A stretch of DNA of 64,000 bases. Origin: Methylibium rhizosphaerae. GTDB lineage: Bacteria; Pseudomonadota; Gammaproteobacteria; Burkholderiales; Burkholderiaceae_C. Each line of letters starts with the position of its first letter. The stretch's first letter is position 1. The translations under genes and the position numbers were made by a program. The stretch spans positions 124,001-188,000 of the forward strand of contig NZ_SWAR01000005.1 of assembly GCF_006386545.1 (NCBI RefSeq), written 5' to 3'. Positions 17,003-26,772 of the stretch are shown here, piece after piece. Under the pieces are notes generated by a model. It saw only the letters and a program-made list of their open reading frames with translations, was not told the DNA's origin and made no database searches.

Positions 17003-20000
17003 TCAGCCCGCGGCCAGCAGTGCCGCGTTGCCGCCGGCTGCGGCGGTGTTGATGGTGAGCGTCTGCTCGGCGCAGAAGCGGAACAGCCGGCGCGGGTCGT
17101 GCACGTCGGCCGCGCCCAGCAGCGGCAGGATGGCGCCGCGGCGGGCGGCCAGCTTGCGCGCTGCGGCACGCGACGCGTCGCGGGCGTTGGCGGCCGCGAT
17201 GCACACGCCATGCAGCAGCGGCTGCTCGAGCAGGGCATCGGCTGCGACGGCAGGCAGCACGGCCACTGCGTCCTGCGGCACGCCGGCAGCGCAGAACGCC
17301 TGTGCCAGGCGCGCGGCCAGCGCATGCCCGCCGTTGACGCTGGCCACCAGCGCCACGCTGTTGCCGGCCAGCAGCGCACCGGCGAGCGCGGGCGCCAGCT
17401 CGGCCTCGCCCGCCCCCATGGCAAGGCAGGCGAACATGCCGCGGCCATGCAGCCGCAGCTCGTTGCTTTCGCCGGTGGGACCGGGCAGCGCGAGGGGTTG
17501 CTGGGCCTGCTGCGCGGCGTCGGCCAGCCGCACGCAGGCGCCGGCCGCGGCCGGTGAGAACGCGCCGGCCGCGCGACGCACGCAAGCCGCGCGATCGCTT
17601 GCGTCGACGCGACTCCAGCGCTCATGGGCCGTCTGCAGCCGCCCGCATACCGCGGCCAGGTCGTCGCCGGGGTAGCGGCTTTCGGCGGCCGGCGACACGC
17701 TGTCGTCCTCGCCGGCCAGGGGCGGCGCCTCGGCCGCCACCTGCGCTTCGGCGCAGAAGCGCCACAGGTAGTGCGGGCCGCCCGCCTTGGGCCCGGTGCC
17801 CGACAGCCCTTCGCCGCCGAACGGCTGCACACCGACCACCGCGCCGATCATGTTGCGGTTGACGTAGACGTTGCCGATGCGCGCTTGCGCCGCCACGCGC
17901 CGGGCGCGCGAGTCGATGCGCGTCTGCACGCCGAGCGTGAGGCCGTAGCCCAGCTGGTTGATCTGCTCGACCAGCGTGTCAATCTCGCCCTTCCAGCGCA
18001 CCACGTGCAGCACCGGGCCGAAGATTTCCTGCCGCAGGTCGGCCACGCGGTCGAGCTCGAAGGCGGCCGGCGCGATGAAGTGCCCCGCGAGCCCGGCGGG
18101 CAGCGGCGTGCGGCCGATGAGCCGCGCTTCGCGCTGCAGCCGCTCGACGTGGGCCGCGAGATTGGCGGCGGCTTCGAGATCGATGACCGGTGCCACGTCG
18201 GTGGCGAGGTCGCCCGCCTCGCCCAGGCGCAGCTCGGACATTGCGCCCTCGAGCATCTCGATCACGCCGTCGGCCACCTCGTCATGCACGCACAGCAGGC
18301 GCAGGGCCGAGCAGCGCTGGCCGGCCGAGCGGAAGGCGCTTTGCACCACAGCGTCGATCACCTGCTCGGGCAGCGCGGTGGAGTCCACGATCATCGCGTT
18401 CAGGCCGCCGGTTTCGGCGATCAGCGGCACGATGCCGCCGTCCTTCGCGGCCAGCGTGCGGGCGATGATCTGCGCCACCTCGGTGGAGCCGGTGAAGCAC
18501 ACGCCGGCACAGGACGGATGCGCCACCAGCGCGGCGCCGATGGTTTCGCCCGGGCCGTGCTGCAGCACCAGCGCGTCGCGCGGCACGCCGGCCTCGTGCA
18601 GCAGTTCGACGAAGGCAGCCGCGACGCCCGGCGTCTGCTCGGCCGGCTTGGCCGCCACGGTGTTGCCTGCCACCAGCGCGGCCACCACCTGGCCGGCAAA
18701 GATGGCCAGCGGGAAGTTCCACGGGCTGATGCACACGAACACGCCACGGCCTTGTTCGGCCTGCAGCTGCTCTTCGGCCTGCAACGCGTAGTAGCGGCAG
18801 AAGTCCACCGCCTCGCGCACCTCGGCCACGCAATCGCCCCAGGTCTTGTGGCCTTCCTTCACCAGCAGCGCGCAGAACCCGGGCAGGCGCGCCTCCAGCA
18901 GGTCGGCGGCACGCCGCAGCATCGAGGCACGGCGTGCCGCCGGCACGGCGTTCCAGGCCGGCCAGGCGGCATGCAGCCGGTCCATCGCGACATGGGCGCC
19001 CACGTGGGTGGCCTCGGGCACCAGCGGCACGGTGGTGCTGCCCAATGCCGCCAGCAGGGGCTCGCGCATCGCCACGCAGGCGAGGTCCACCCCCACCGAG
19101 TTGGCGCGCCCGGCGCCATAGAGCTGCAGCGGCGCCGGCTGCCCCGGCTCGCGGGTCAGGTGCAGGGGCGAGGTCAGGAGTTCGTCGAAGCCCACGGTCT
19201 CGTCGGCCAGCTGGTGCACGAACGACGAGTTGGCGCCGTTCTCGAGCAGGCGGCGCACCAGGTAGGCCAGCAGGTCGCGGTGCTGGCCCACGGGCGCGTA
19301 GACGCGGCAGGCGACCGCCGGGTCCTTCAGCACTTCGCGGTAGATGCCATCGCCCATGCCGTGCAGGCGCTGCATCTCGAACGGCGCGTTCACCGCACGC
19401 GCCATCTGCACGATGGCCGCGATGGTGCCGGCGTTGTGGGTGGCGAACTGCGGGTAGATCAGCGGCGCGTGGCCGAGCAGAGCACGTGCGCAGGCCAGAT
19501 AGGAGATGTCGGTGTGGTGCTTGTGGGTGAACACCGGGTAGCCGGGCAGGCCGAGCTCCTGGGCGCGCTTGATCTCGCCGTCCCAGTAGGCGCCCTTCAC
19601 CAGCCGCACCATGAAGCGAAGCCCGCGCTCACGCGCGATGCGCGCCACTTCATGCACGACGTCGAGTGCGCGCGTCTGGTAGGCCTGCACCGCCAGGCCG
19701 AAGCCGCACCACTTCGGGTGCCGGGCGGCAATGTGATCGGCCAGCGACTCGAACACGTCGAGCGAGAGTTCGAGGCGGTCACTCTCTTCCGCGTCGATGG
19801 TGAGATTGAGGTTGGCGCCGGCCGCGGTGTCCACCAGCTGGCGCACCCGCGGCAGCAGCTCGGCCATCACCCGCCCGTGCTGCGCGTCTTCATAGCGCGA
19901 GAACAGCGCGGAGAGCTTGATCGAGATGCCGTCGGCGGTCTGCGGGCTGTCGGCGGCGCGGCCGGCGGCGATGGTGTCGAGCGCGTTCACGTAGGCAGCG

Positions 20001-20617
20001 AGGTAGCGCTTCGCGTCGGCCTCGGTGCGGGCGCCCTCGCCCAGCATGTCGAACGAGAAGCGCAGGTTGGGCTGCTGGCGACGCTGCGCACGGGCTTCGT
20101 CCAGCGCTTCGGCAATGGTCTGGCCCAGCACGAACTGGCGGCCCAGCAGCTGGATGGCTCGCACCGTGGCGGCCACCACCGTCTGCGAGCCCAGGCGCTT
20201 GAGCAGCCCCGGCGGGTGGTCGCCTTCGGGCAGGAACTTCTTCGAGAGGCTGATCGCGCTGGCTGACAGCGAAGCCAGCATCTTGTGCTGGCTGCCGGCA
20301 CCGGCGCCGTCGAAGTCGGCGCGGCCGAGCTGGTCGGCGGTGAGGGCGATCGCGGTTTCGGCATCCGGCACACGCAGAAGCGCCTCGGCCAGCCGCATCA
20401 GTGCGAGCCCCTCGGCGCTGGAAATCGGGTACTCGCGCAGCAGCGATTCGAGCGCCCAGAACGGCGCCGGCCTTTCGCGCACGGCCTGCACCCAGGGCTT
20501 GGCAGCCGTCATCGCGGCCGGCCATTGCAGGGCGCCGTGCAGGCTGTCGAGGCTGGCCTGCACCACCGCGGTCTCGTCGCGGTAGGGAAACGGCAGGCGG
20601 GCGGAATTGGCAGGCAT
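17003..20617 (-). CDS. putA: Bifunctional proline dehydrogenase / glutamate-semialdehyde dehydrogenase
   Basis: A 1204-residue enzyme that oxidises proline to glutamate. The proline dehydrogenase barrel covers roughly residues 130-480 (RLVKGAYWDGEIKRAQELG, FATHNAGTIA). The aldehyde dehydrogenase domain covers about 560-1000 (ISPWNFPLAIF, VCFTGSTEVAQ, catalytic Cys in SAGQRCSALR). A C-terminal extension follows. The ribbon-helix-helix DNA-binding domain of enterobacterial PutA is absent at the N-terminus, so transcription must be controlled by another protein, presumably the divergent Lrp/AsnC regulator. Confidence 0.96.
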   Translation of the reverse strand: MPANSARLPFPYRDETAVVQASLDSLHGALQWPAAMTAAKPWVQAVRERPAPFWALESLLREYPISSAEGLALMRLAEALLRVPDAETAIALTADQLGRADFDGAGAGSQHKMLASLSASAISLSKKFLPEGDHPPGLLKRLGSQTVVAATVRAIQLLGRQFVLGQTIAEALDEARAQRRQQPNLRFSFDMLGEGARTEADAKRYLAAYVNALDTIAAGRAADSPQTADGISIKLSALFSRYEDAQHGRVMAELLPRVRQLVDTAAGANLNLTIDAEESDRLELSLDVFESLADHIAARHPKWCGFGLAVQAYQTRALDVVHEVARIARERGLRFMVRLVKGAYWDGEIKRAQELGLPGYPVFTHKHHTDISYLACARALLGHAPLIYPQFATHNAGTIAAIVQMARAVNAPFEMQRLHGMGDGIYREVLKDPAVACRVYAPVGQHRDLLAYLVRRLLENGANSSFVHQLADETVGFDELLTSPLHLTREPGQPAPLQLYGAGRANSVGVDLACVAMREPLLAALGSTTVPLVPEATHVGAHVAMDRLHAAWPAWNAVPAARRASMLRRAADLLEARLPGFCALLVKEGHKTWGDCVAEVREAVDFCRYYALQAEEQLQAEQGRGVFVCISPWNFPLAIFAGQVVAALVAGNTVAAKPAEQTPGVAAAFVELLHEAGVPRDALVLQHGPGETIGAALVAHPSCAGVCFTGSTEVAQIIARTLAAKDGGIVPLIAETGGLNAMIVDSTALPEQVIDAVVQSAFRSAGQRCSALRLLCVHDEVADGVIEMLEGAMSELRLGEAGDLATDVAPVIDLEAAANLAAHVERLQREARLIGRTPLPAGLAGHFIAPAAFELDRVADLRQEIFGPVLHVVRWKGEIDTLVEQINQLGYGLTLGVQTRIDSRARRVAAQARIGNVYVNRNMIGAVVGVQPFGGEGLSGTGPKAGGPHYLWRFCAEAQVAAEAPPLAGEDDSVSPAAESRYPGDDLAAVCGRLQTAHERWSRVDASDRAACVRRAAGAFSPAAAGACVRLADAAQQAQQPLALPGPTGESNELRLHGRGMFACLAMGAGEAELAPALAGALLAGNSVALVASVNGGHALAARLAQAFCAAGVPQDAVAVLPAVAADALLEQPLLHGVCIAAANARDASRAAARKLAARRGAILPLLGAADVHDPRRLFRFCAEQTLTINTAAAGGNAALLAAG

Positions 20618-20634
20618 GGAAAGTCCCTAAGGGT

Positions 20635-20681
20635 TGAATCTATGCCTAGCTTATGAAGGACTTGGTAGCATGATTCACCAA
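20635..20681. promoter_or_regulatory. Putative operator between putA and its Lrp-type regulator
   Basis: The 87-bp divergent gap contains an inverted pair TGAATC (20635-20640) / GATTCA (20672-20677) and a second dyad TTGGT-N10-ACCAA (20662-20681). This region is locally less GC-rich than the genes around it. Lrp-type proteins bind imperfect dyads in such positions, so these are candidate sites for proline-responsive control of putA and autoregulation. Confidence 0.4.
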
Positions 20682-20704
20682 AGAGAGGACTCAGCGTAGA
20701 TTTA

Positions 20705-21193
20705 ATGTCAACCACCTACGAAGACGACGGCCCCAAGGCGCTCGACAAGATCGACCGCAAGATTCTGCGCGTGCTGCAGGCCGACGGGCGCATTTCGAAC
20801 CTCAAGCTGGCCGAGACGGTGCACTTGTCGCCCACGGCCGTGCTCGAGCGCGTGAAGCGCCTCACGCGTGACGGCTACATCCTGGGCTACGAGGCCCGGC
20901 TCAACCCCGCCAAGCTGGGCGCAGGAATGATGGTCTTCATCGAGGTGGTGCTCGACCGCACCACGCCCGATGTGATGAACGCCTTCAAGGCCGCAGTGCA
21001 GACCCGCCCCGAGATCCTCGAATGCCACCTGGTGGCCGGCGGCTTCGACTACCTCATCAAGACCCGGGTGGCCGACATGCAGGCCTACCGCGAACTCATC
21101 GGCTCGGTGGTCTGGGCGCTGCCCGGCGTGCGAGAAACGCACACCTACGCAGTCATGGAAGAAGTGAAAAACGGCACAGCCTTGGCCATTTGA
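20705..21193 (+). CDS. Lrp/AsnC-family regulator, probable proline-responsive activator of putA
   Basis: A 162-residue regulator with an N-terminal helix-turn-helix (LDKIDRKILRVLQADGRISNLKLAETVHLSPTAVLERVKRL) and a C-terminal RAM ligand domain with GGFDYLIKTRVADMQAY. Divergence from putA, the missing DNA-binding domain in PutA and the known PutR/BkdR-like partners in other proteobacteria argue that it senses proline and activates putA. The ATG at 20705 lies shortly after a GAGAGGA stretch. Confidence 0.85.
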   Translation: MSTTYEDDGPKALDKIDRKILRVLQADGRISNLKLAETVHLSPTAVLERVKRLTRDGYILGYEARLNPAKLGAGMMVFIEVVLDRTTPDVMNAFKAAVQTRPEILECHLVAGGFDYLIKTRVADMQAYRELIGSVVWALPGVRETHTYAVMEEVKNGTALAI

Positions 21194-21318
21194 TTTCGCA
21201 CAGCGCTACCAGCCGTGCATTCTTTGGCTCGGCTCTTGCAAATCACTCACTCTGACGGTGCTATATCTGGCACCGTGCGTGCCGCGCTGCGGCGCGACAC
21301 ACATCTCTTCGAGGGGCA

Positions 21319-22485
21319 ATGGGAATGGTTATCAGCAATCGGGTGCGTCGCACCCTGGGCGCCGCCGTGGCGGCCGTGTTTTCTCTGGCAGGCCTCGGCG
21401 GGTGCGAACGCGTGCCCGAAGTGGTGAAGATCGGCGTGGGGCAGCCGCTCACCGGCAACCTCAAGACGCTCGGGCAGGACCTGCTCAACGGCGCGCAGAT
21501 GGCGGTCGACGAGATCAACGCGGCCGGCGGCGTGCGCATCAAGGGCAGCCACGTGAAGCTCGAGATCGTGTCGGCCGATGACCAGGCCAACCCCGAAGCC
21601 GGCAAGGCGGCAGCGGCGCAGCTGGTCAATGCCGGCGTGGTGGCCGCCATCGCGCACCTCAACTCGGGCGTCAGCATCGCTGCGGCCCCGATCTATGCCG
21701 AAGCCAAGGTGCCGCAGCTGGCCATCTCGACCAAGCCCGAATACACGCAGCAGGGCGTGCCCACCACGCTGCGGCTGGTGGCCAACGACGCGCTGCAGTC
21801 GCGCGCCATGGGCGACTACGCCGCCCAGCTCACCGGCGCCAACACCTTCGCGGTGGTGGACGACAACACACCCTACGGCAAGGGCCTGGCCGACACGGCG
21901 GCCAAGGCCATCGGCGAGCGCGGCAAGCAGATCGTGGTGCGCCAGTCGTTCGACGACAAGACCACCGAGTTCCCCGGGCTGGTGGCCGAACTGGCCAAGA
22001 CGAACACCGACGTGGTGGTGACCACGCTGTCGGACTTCCAGATGGAAGCGCTGATCCAGCAGATGAGCCAGGCCGGGCTGAGCAAGATCCGCATCCTGGG
22101 CGGGGACACCATCAAGACCGACAAGCTGGCCAAGGTGGCCGGCCTGGTGCAGGCCATCTATGCCACCTCGCCCATCATCGAGGCGCGCGAATTCCCGGCT
22201 GGCAAGCCCTTCCTGGCGAAGTTCAACGCCCGCTTCAAGAGCGACCCGGTGTACGGCGCGCACTACGCCTACGACGCGGTGTACCTGGTGGCCGATGCGT
22301 TGTCGCGCAACGGTTCGGTCGACAAGCAGAAGCTGCTCGAGCGCCTGAAGACCATCGACGGCAACTCGCCCGTGACCGCGTCGATGCGCTTCCGCGAGGA
22401 CGGTGAACAGCGCTACGGCGCCATCTCGGTGTACCAGCTGCGCAAGGGTCAATGGGAAGCGCTGATGCGCTCCGACCGCTGGTAA
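21319..22485 (+). CDS. Branched-chain amino-acid ABC transporter substrate-binding lipoprotein
   Basis: A 388-residue type I periplasmic binding protein (LivK-like). The signal peptide ends in a lipobox LAGLGGC, so it is probably lipid-anchored. IGVGQPLTGNLKTLGQDLLNGAQMAVDEIN is typical for the family. No permease or ATPase genes follow, so it is an orphan binding protein that must use components encoded elsewhere. The ATG at 21319 is very close to GAGGGG; ATG 21325 has better spacing and is a realistic alternative. Confidence 0.9.
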   Translation: MGMVISNRVRRTLGAAVAAVFSLAGLGGCERVPEVVKIGVGQPLTGNLKTLGQDLLNGAQMAVDEINAAGGVRIKGSHVKLEIVSADDQANPEAGKAAAAQLVNAGVVAAIAHLNSGVSIAAAPIYAEAKVPQLAISTKPEYTQQGVPTTLRLVANDALQSRAMGDYAAQLTGANTFAVVDDNTPYGKGLADTAAKAIGERGKQIVVRQSFDDKTTEFPGLVAELAKTNTDVVVTTLSDFQMEALIQQMSQAGLSKIRILGGDTIKTDKLAKVAGLVQAIYATSPIIEAREFPAGKPFLAKFNARFKSDPVYGAHYAYDAVYLVADALSRNGSVDKQKLLERLKTIDGNSPVTASMRFREDGEQRYGAISVYQLRKGQWEALMRSDRW

Positions 22486-22644
22486 TAATCCGTCTGCAGT
22501 GTGACGTGCTCCGCGCGCCACCTGCCAACCCCTAGTCATAGGGCTCAGCGCCGCGGCCACCGCCAACATAATGGCGGGCCCGCGGCGCGCAGCTCTTCAA
22601 CCGCGTCGTTCGTGACCTCTTCTCCTTTTTGCAGGGATGGCAGC

Positions 22645-24300
22645 GTGACCCAACTCTCGATCTCGCAACCCCAACGTTGCGCTCGACTGGCCTTGTTGAT
22701 GTCCACCGTGGCAGTGGTGGCAGCGTGTGGTGGCGGTGGCGGCGGCAGCAGCCCCCCGCCTCCGCCTCCCCCGCCCCCCGGGTCTGCCATCACGATCAGC
22801 GGCACGGCCAGCTACGAGTCGGTGCCGGTGCGTGCCAACGGAATCGGCCTCAACTACACCGCCATCACGGCCAAGCCCATCCGTGGCGCCACGGTGGAGC
22901 TGCTCAACAGCGCCGGCAACACGCTGGCCACCACGGTGACCGACGCGCAAGGCGCCTACTCGTTCAACACCACCAGCAACCAGGCGCTGCGCGTGCGCGT
23001 GCGCGCCGAGCTGAAGGACACCACGCCGGCCAACGGCATGTGGGACATGACCGTGCGCAGCAACACCGCGGGTGACGCGCTGTACACGCTCGACTCCGCG
23101 CAGTTCACGCCCACCGCCAGCGAAACGCGCAACCTGCTGGCCGGCTCCGGCTGGGGCGGCAGCAGCTACAGCGGCACGCGTGCGGCTGCGCCGTTCGCGA
23201 TCCTCGACGTGGCCTACCAGGGCCTGCAGAAGGTGCTGAGCGCTTCGCCCAACATCAACCTGCCGGCCGTGCGGCTGTTCTGGAGCGCCAGCAACCGCCC
23301 GGCCACCAAACCGGACGGCTCGCTGGATCTCGCCGCCGGCCTCATCAACACGTCGCACTACCGGATGAACGGCGACCACGCGCTCTACCTGCTCGGCGCC
23401 GAAGACACCGACACCGACGAGTACGACACGCACGTGGTCGAGCACGAGTTCGGCCACTACCTGCAAAGTGCGGTGTCCGAGGACGACAGCGTCGGCGGCC
23501 CGCACGGCAGCGACGACAAGCTCGACATGCGCGTCGCCTTCTCCGAAGGTTGGGGCAACGGCTGGTCGGGCATCGCGCTGAACGACCCGCGCTACTTCGA
23601 CACCCTGTCGACCGACCAGGCCAACGGCTTTTCGTTCGACGTCAGCACAGCGCCCACCACCAACCGCGGCTGGTACTCCGAGTCCACTGCGCAGTACCTG
23701 GTGTGGTCGGTCAATGCAGACGCGAACATCGGCTTCACGCCGATCTTCGATGCGCTGCAGGCCCTGAAGACCGAGCCGACGCTCACGAGTCTGTATAGCT
23801 TCAAGGCAGCACTCAAGGCGGCCGCGCCGGCCGGCGCGCCAGCGATCGACGCGCTTTGGACCCAGCAACAGATCTTCGGCACCGATGCACTGGGAACTGA
23901 CGAAACCAACGCGGGTGGTCTCGGCACGGGTGCCGCTTCCGTGCTTCCGGTCTACAAGGAGCACACAGCCGGCATCGGGGCATCGCAGAACTATTGCCTG
24001 CAAGCGGGGGCGGTTGCGGATGAAAGCGACCTGGGCAACAAGCTCGGCAACTATGTCTACATCCGCTTCACGGCCAGCGGTGCCCGCACGCTGACCGTCA
24101 CTTCGACCAACGGTGGCGCGGAGACCGACCCCGACTTCCTGCTGGTGCAGGCCGACGGCACGCGACAGAACGCTTTCTCGAGCACGGTCAACAGCGAGGC
24201 GCTGAACGTCACGCTGTCAGCCGGACAGCACGTCATCGCGTTGAACGACTACACGCTGCCGCTCGACACGACGCGCTGCTTCAACTTCAAGGTGGACTGA
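22645..24300 (+). CDS. Secreted lipoprotein with HEFGH zinc-metalloprotease motif
   Basis: A 551-residue protein. The signal peptide ends in VVAAC, followed by Gly6, two Ser and a run of nine Pro, a flexible surface linker. After a carboxypeptidase-regulatory-like beta domain (about residues 50-140) comes HVVEHEFGHYLQ with H267, E268 and H271, then SEGWGNGWSG whose Glu may be the third zinc ligand. The C-terminal part resembles a pre-peptidase (PPC) domain. I chose GTG 22645 because it provides a full signal peptide and follows GGGA; a later ATG leaves too short a signal. The specific peptidase family is uncertain. Confidence 0.7.
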   Translation: MTQLSISQPQRCARLALLMSTVAVVAACGGGGGGSSPPPPPPPPPGSAITISGTASYESVPVRANGIGLNYTAITAKPIRGATVELLNSAGNTLATTVTDAQGAYSFNTTSNQALRVRVRAELKDTTPANGMWDMTVRSNTAGDALYTLDSAQFTPTASETRNLLAGSGWGGSSYSGTRAAAPFAILDVAYQGLQKVLSASPNINLPAVRLFWSASNRPATKPDGSLDLAAGLINTSHYRMNGDHALYLLGAEDTDTDEYDTHVVEHEFGHYLQSAVSEDDSVGGPHGSDDKLDMRVAFSEGWGNGWSGIALNDPRYFDTLSTDQANGFSFDVSTAPTTNRGWYSESTAQYLVWSVNADANIGFTPIFDALQALKTEPTLTSLYSFKAALKAAAPAGAPAIDALWTQQQIFGTDALGTDETNAGGLGTGAASVLPVYKEHTAGIGASQNYCLQAGAVADESDLGNKLGNYVYIRFTASGARTLTVTSTNGGAETDPDFLLVQADGTRQNAFSSTVNSEALNVTLSAGQHVIALNDYTLPLDTTRCFNFKVD

Positions 24301-24845
24301 TGACTCACTCGACCCACAAGCTTCACCGCCTGGCCCTGGCCACCTTGTGTGCCGCGGCCTGCTCCTTCAGCGTGGCGGCCTTCGCATGCGCCGAGGGCAC
24401 CCACAAGACATCCAGCGCCACCCCCAGCAAGAAGACCCCCTGGGTCAAGCTCGCCCAGAAGCACAACGGCTCGGGCGTTCAAGTGCGCTACAACGTGCCG
24501 GCCTCGCTGCAGGCCGGGCAGCCCTCGACGGTGCGGCTGCAGTTCAACGCCGTGTCCGACGCGGCCGGCGCGGTGGCCGAGATCAAGGCGCCTGCCGGCG
24601 TGACGCTCACCGGCGCGGCCGGTCCGCTGACGCTGCCGCAGGGCCGCGCCACGACCGTCGCCCTGCAGGCCACCGCCGCAGCCGACGGCCAGTATTTCGT
24701 CGACGTGCTGACCACGCAGGGCGGGCGCACCAGCGTGCAGTCCATTCCGCTGCAGGTGGGCAATGCCAAGCCCCAGCTCAAGACCACCGGCAAGCCGGAA
24801 ACCACGCCCAGCGGCGAAAAGGTGATCTCGCTGCCGTCGCAGTAA
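24300..24845 (+). CDS. Small secreted protein coupled to the metalloprotease gene
   Basis: A 181-residue protein with a clear signal peptide (LATLCAAACSFSVAAFA-CAEG). The mature part is a single beta-rich, Ala/Thr-rich domain without recognisable catalytic residues. Its start overlaps the stop of the metalloprotease gene (TGATG), so the two are translationally coupled and probably act together outside the inner membrane, for example as inhibitor, chaperone or substrate partner. No family recognised. Confidence 0.6.
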   Translation: MTHSTHKLHRLALATLCAAACSFSVAAFACAEGTHKTSSATPSKKTPWVKLAQKHNGSGVQVRYNVPASLQAGQPSTVRLQFNAVSDAAGAVAEIKAPAGVTLTGAAGPLTLPQGRATTVALQATAAADGQYFVDVLTTQGGRTSVQSIPLQVGNAKPQLKTTGKPETTPSGEKVISLPSQ

Positions 24846-24854
24846 GCCCCTGGC

Positions 24855-25760
24855 TCAGGTGCCGGGCGCCAGCGCCCGGTATCGCGACGCCGACCCCAGC
24901 CCCGCGCGGCGCAAGGCCGCGCTCAAGTGAGACAGGTGTGCATAGCCGCAGCGCTGCGCCACCTCCTCCAGCCCCAGCCGGCCCGAGCCCAGCAGCTCGC
25001 GCGCCCGCTGCAGCCGCCGCGCCATCACCCAGGCATGCGGGCTCATGCCGAAACTGGCCTTGAACATCCGCGCGAAGTGGTACTCCGACAGGTGCGCCAC
25101 CTCGGCCAGGGCCGCCAGCGACAGCGCCGCTGCACCGCCTCGTCCGAGCGCGGCCTCGATGCTTTCGAGCACGCGCCGGCGCACGGCGGGCGACAAGCCG
25201 CCCTTCGCCGTTGCAAGCCGGCGCGGCTGCAGGTGGCCGGTCAACAGCTGCGCCTGCACTTCGAGCGACAGGTGCTGCAGCCGCAGGCCGGCATCGGTGC
25301 CGCTCCAGTCGGTGGCCGCCAGGCTGCCGCACAGCCGGGCCAGACGCTCGTCGTGGAAGTAGATGCGGTCTGCCAGCTGCGCCGAGCGCGGCTCCAGGTC
25401 GAACCAGCGTTCGGCGGCCTGCGCGAGCTGCAGCTTCGGCAGGTACAGGTGCAGCAGCTCGAGCGAGCCGCGCACTTCCCAGCGCGACTCGTGCTCGGCC
25501 GGCATGCAGCACAACGCACCCGGCTCGCCGCGGGCCGAGGGCGCCTGCAGGCAGCGCACCGCGTGGCCGCCGCGCAGATAGAACGACAGCGTGTGGTGGC
25601 CCGGGTGCGAATACGCCGCCTCGGTGTCGGCATTGCGCCAGTGCACCAGCCAGGCCCCATCGGGCCCCACCGGCGCGGCGCGCAGCGGCGTGGCACGCGA
25701 GCGCAGCAACTCGGCAAACACCGGGAAGCGTTCGGCCAGTGACGACGGGGACGTGAACAT
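24855..25760 (-). CDS. AraC-family transcriptional regulator
   Basis: A 301-residue regulator. The last hundred residues hold the two AraC helix-turn-helix motifs (LSLAALAEVAHLSEYHFARMFKASFGMSPHAWV and LGLEEVAQRCGYAHLSHLSAALRR). The N-terminal part looks like a cupin-type sensor (HHTLSFYLRGGH). It is divergent from the EamA transporter gene with a 103-bp gap, so it may control that exporter. The effector is unknown. Confidence 0.88.
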   Translation of the reverse strand: MFTSPSSLAERFPVFAELLRSRATPLRAAPVGPDGAWLVHWRNADTEAAYSHPGHHTLSFYLRGGHAVRCLQAPSARGEPGALCCMPAEHESRWEVRGSLELLHLYLPKLQLAQAAERWFDLEPRSAQLADRIYFHDERLARLCGSLAATDWSGTDAGLRLQHLSLEVQAQLLTGHLQPRRLATAKGGLSPAVRRRVLESIEAALGRGGAAALSLAALAEVAHLSEYHFARMFKASFGMSPHAWVMARRLQRARELLGSGRLGLEEVAQRCGYAHLSHLSAALRRAGLGSASRYRALAPGT

Positions 25761-25863
25761 GGCCGCAAGCTTAGCGAGCCCTCCTTCCTCCACCCGGGCC
25801 GGGCGCACAAATGCGCAACTTCCTGCCAGCCGAAGCGGCGACCGGGCCACAGACTCCCGGCAC

Positions 25864-26763
25864 ATGACGACCAACGCCCTGCTCTATTTCCTCACGGTGC
25901 TGATCTGGGGCACCACCTGGATCGCACTGAAGCTTCAGCTGGGCGTGGTGCCGATCGCCTGGTCGATCGCCTACCGGTTCTGGCTGGCCGCCGCGGTGCT
26001 GCTGCTGTGGCTGCTGTGGCGACGCCAGTGGCGGCTGCCGCCGCGTTCGGTGTGGCCGCTGCTGGCACTCCAAGGCGCCACGTTGTTCTGCCTCAACTTC
26101 ATGTGCTTCCTGCACGCGAGCCGCTGGATCGCCAGCGGCCTGGTGGCGGTGTGCTTCTCCACCGCGCCGCTGCTCAACGCGCTGAACGGCCGGCTCTTCC
26201 TGCGAAAGCCGCTGTCACCCCAGGTGCTGGCCGGCAGCGCGCTGGGCGTGGCGGGCCTGCTGCTGCTCTTCGGCAGCGAGGTGGCCAAGGACCTGGCGCG
26301 CCCCGAGACCCTGTGGGGTCTGGGCCTCGCGCTGGCCGGCACCTACTGCTTTTCGCTCGGCAACCTGCTGTCGGGCGCGATGCAGCGTCAGGGGCAGACA
26401 CCGGTGCAGACCAACGCCTGGGCCATGCTGGTGGGCGCCACGCTGGTGGCCGGCCACGCTCTGGCGAGCGGCCAGCCCATGGTGTTCGACACCTCGGCCA
26501 CCTATGTGGGCGCGTGGCTGTACCTGGCCATTCCCGGCTCGGTGATCGGCTTCACCGCCTACCTCACGCTGGTGGGCCGCCTGGGGGCCGACCGTGCGGC
26601 CTACTGCACGGTGCTGTTCCCGGTGGTGGCGCTCAACATCTCGGCCTGGCTGGAGGGCTACACCTGGACGCCGGCAGCGCTGCTCGGCCTCGCGCTGGTG
26701 GCCGCCGGCAACGTGGCGGTGTTCTGGCGCGGGCCGTGGCTGCGGCTGCTGCGCGCCGGTTGA
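25864..26763 (+). CDS. EamA/DMT-family transporter
   Basis: A 299-residue integral membrane protein with about ten helices arranged as two EamA repeats, starting with LLYFLTVLIWGTTWIALKLQ. Drug/metabolite transporters of this type usually export amino acids or small metabolites. The neighbouring AraC regulator is transcribed away from it. The ATG at 25864 places the first helix directly at the N-terminus, as in relatives. The next gene converges with a 9-nt gap. Confidence 0.88.
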   Translation: MTTNALLYFLTVLIWGTTWIALKLQLGVVPIAWSIAYRFWLAAAVLLLWLLWRRQWRLPPRSVWPLLALQGATLFCLNFMCFLHASRWIASGLVAVCFSTAPLLNALNGRLFLRKPLSPQVLAGSALGVAGLLLLFGSEVAKDLARPETLWGLGLALAGTYCFSLGNLLSGAMQRQGQTPVQTNAWAMLVGATLVAGHALASGQPMVFDTSATYVGAWLYLAIPGSVIGFTAYLTLVGRLGADRAAYCTVLFPVVALNISAWLEGYTWTPAALLGLALVAAGNVAVFWRGPWLRLLRAG

Positions 26764-26772
26764 GCGCCGGCC

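Noticed and set aside
17624-20266. 880-codon plus-strand frame opposite putA
   Set aside because: His/Arg/Gly-rich shadow sequence without domains; putA is unequivocal on the minus strand.
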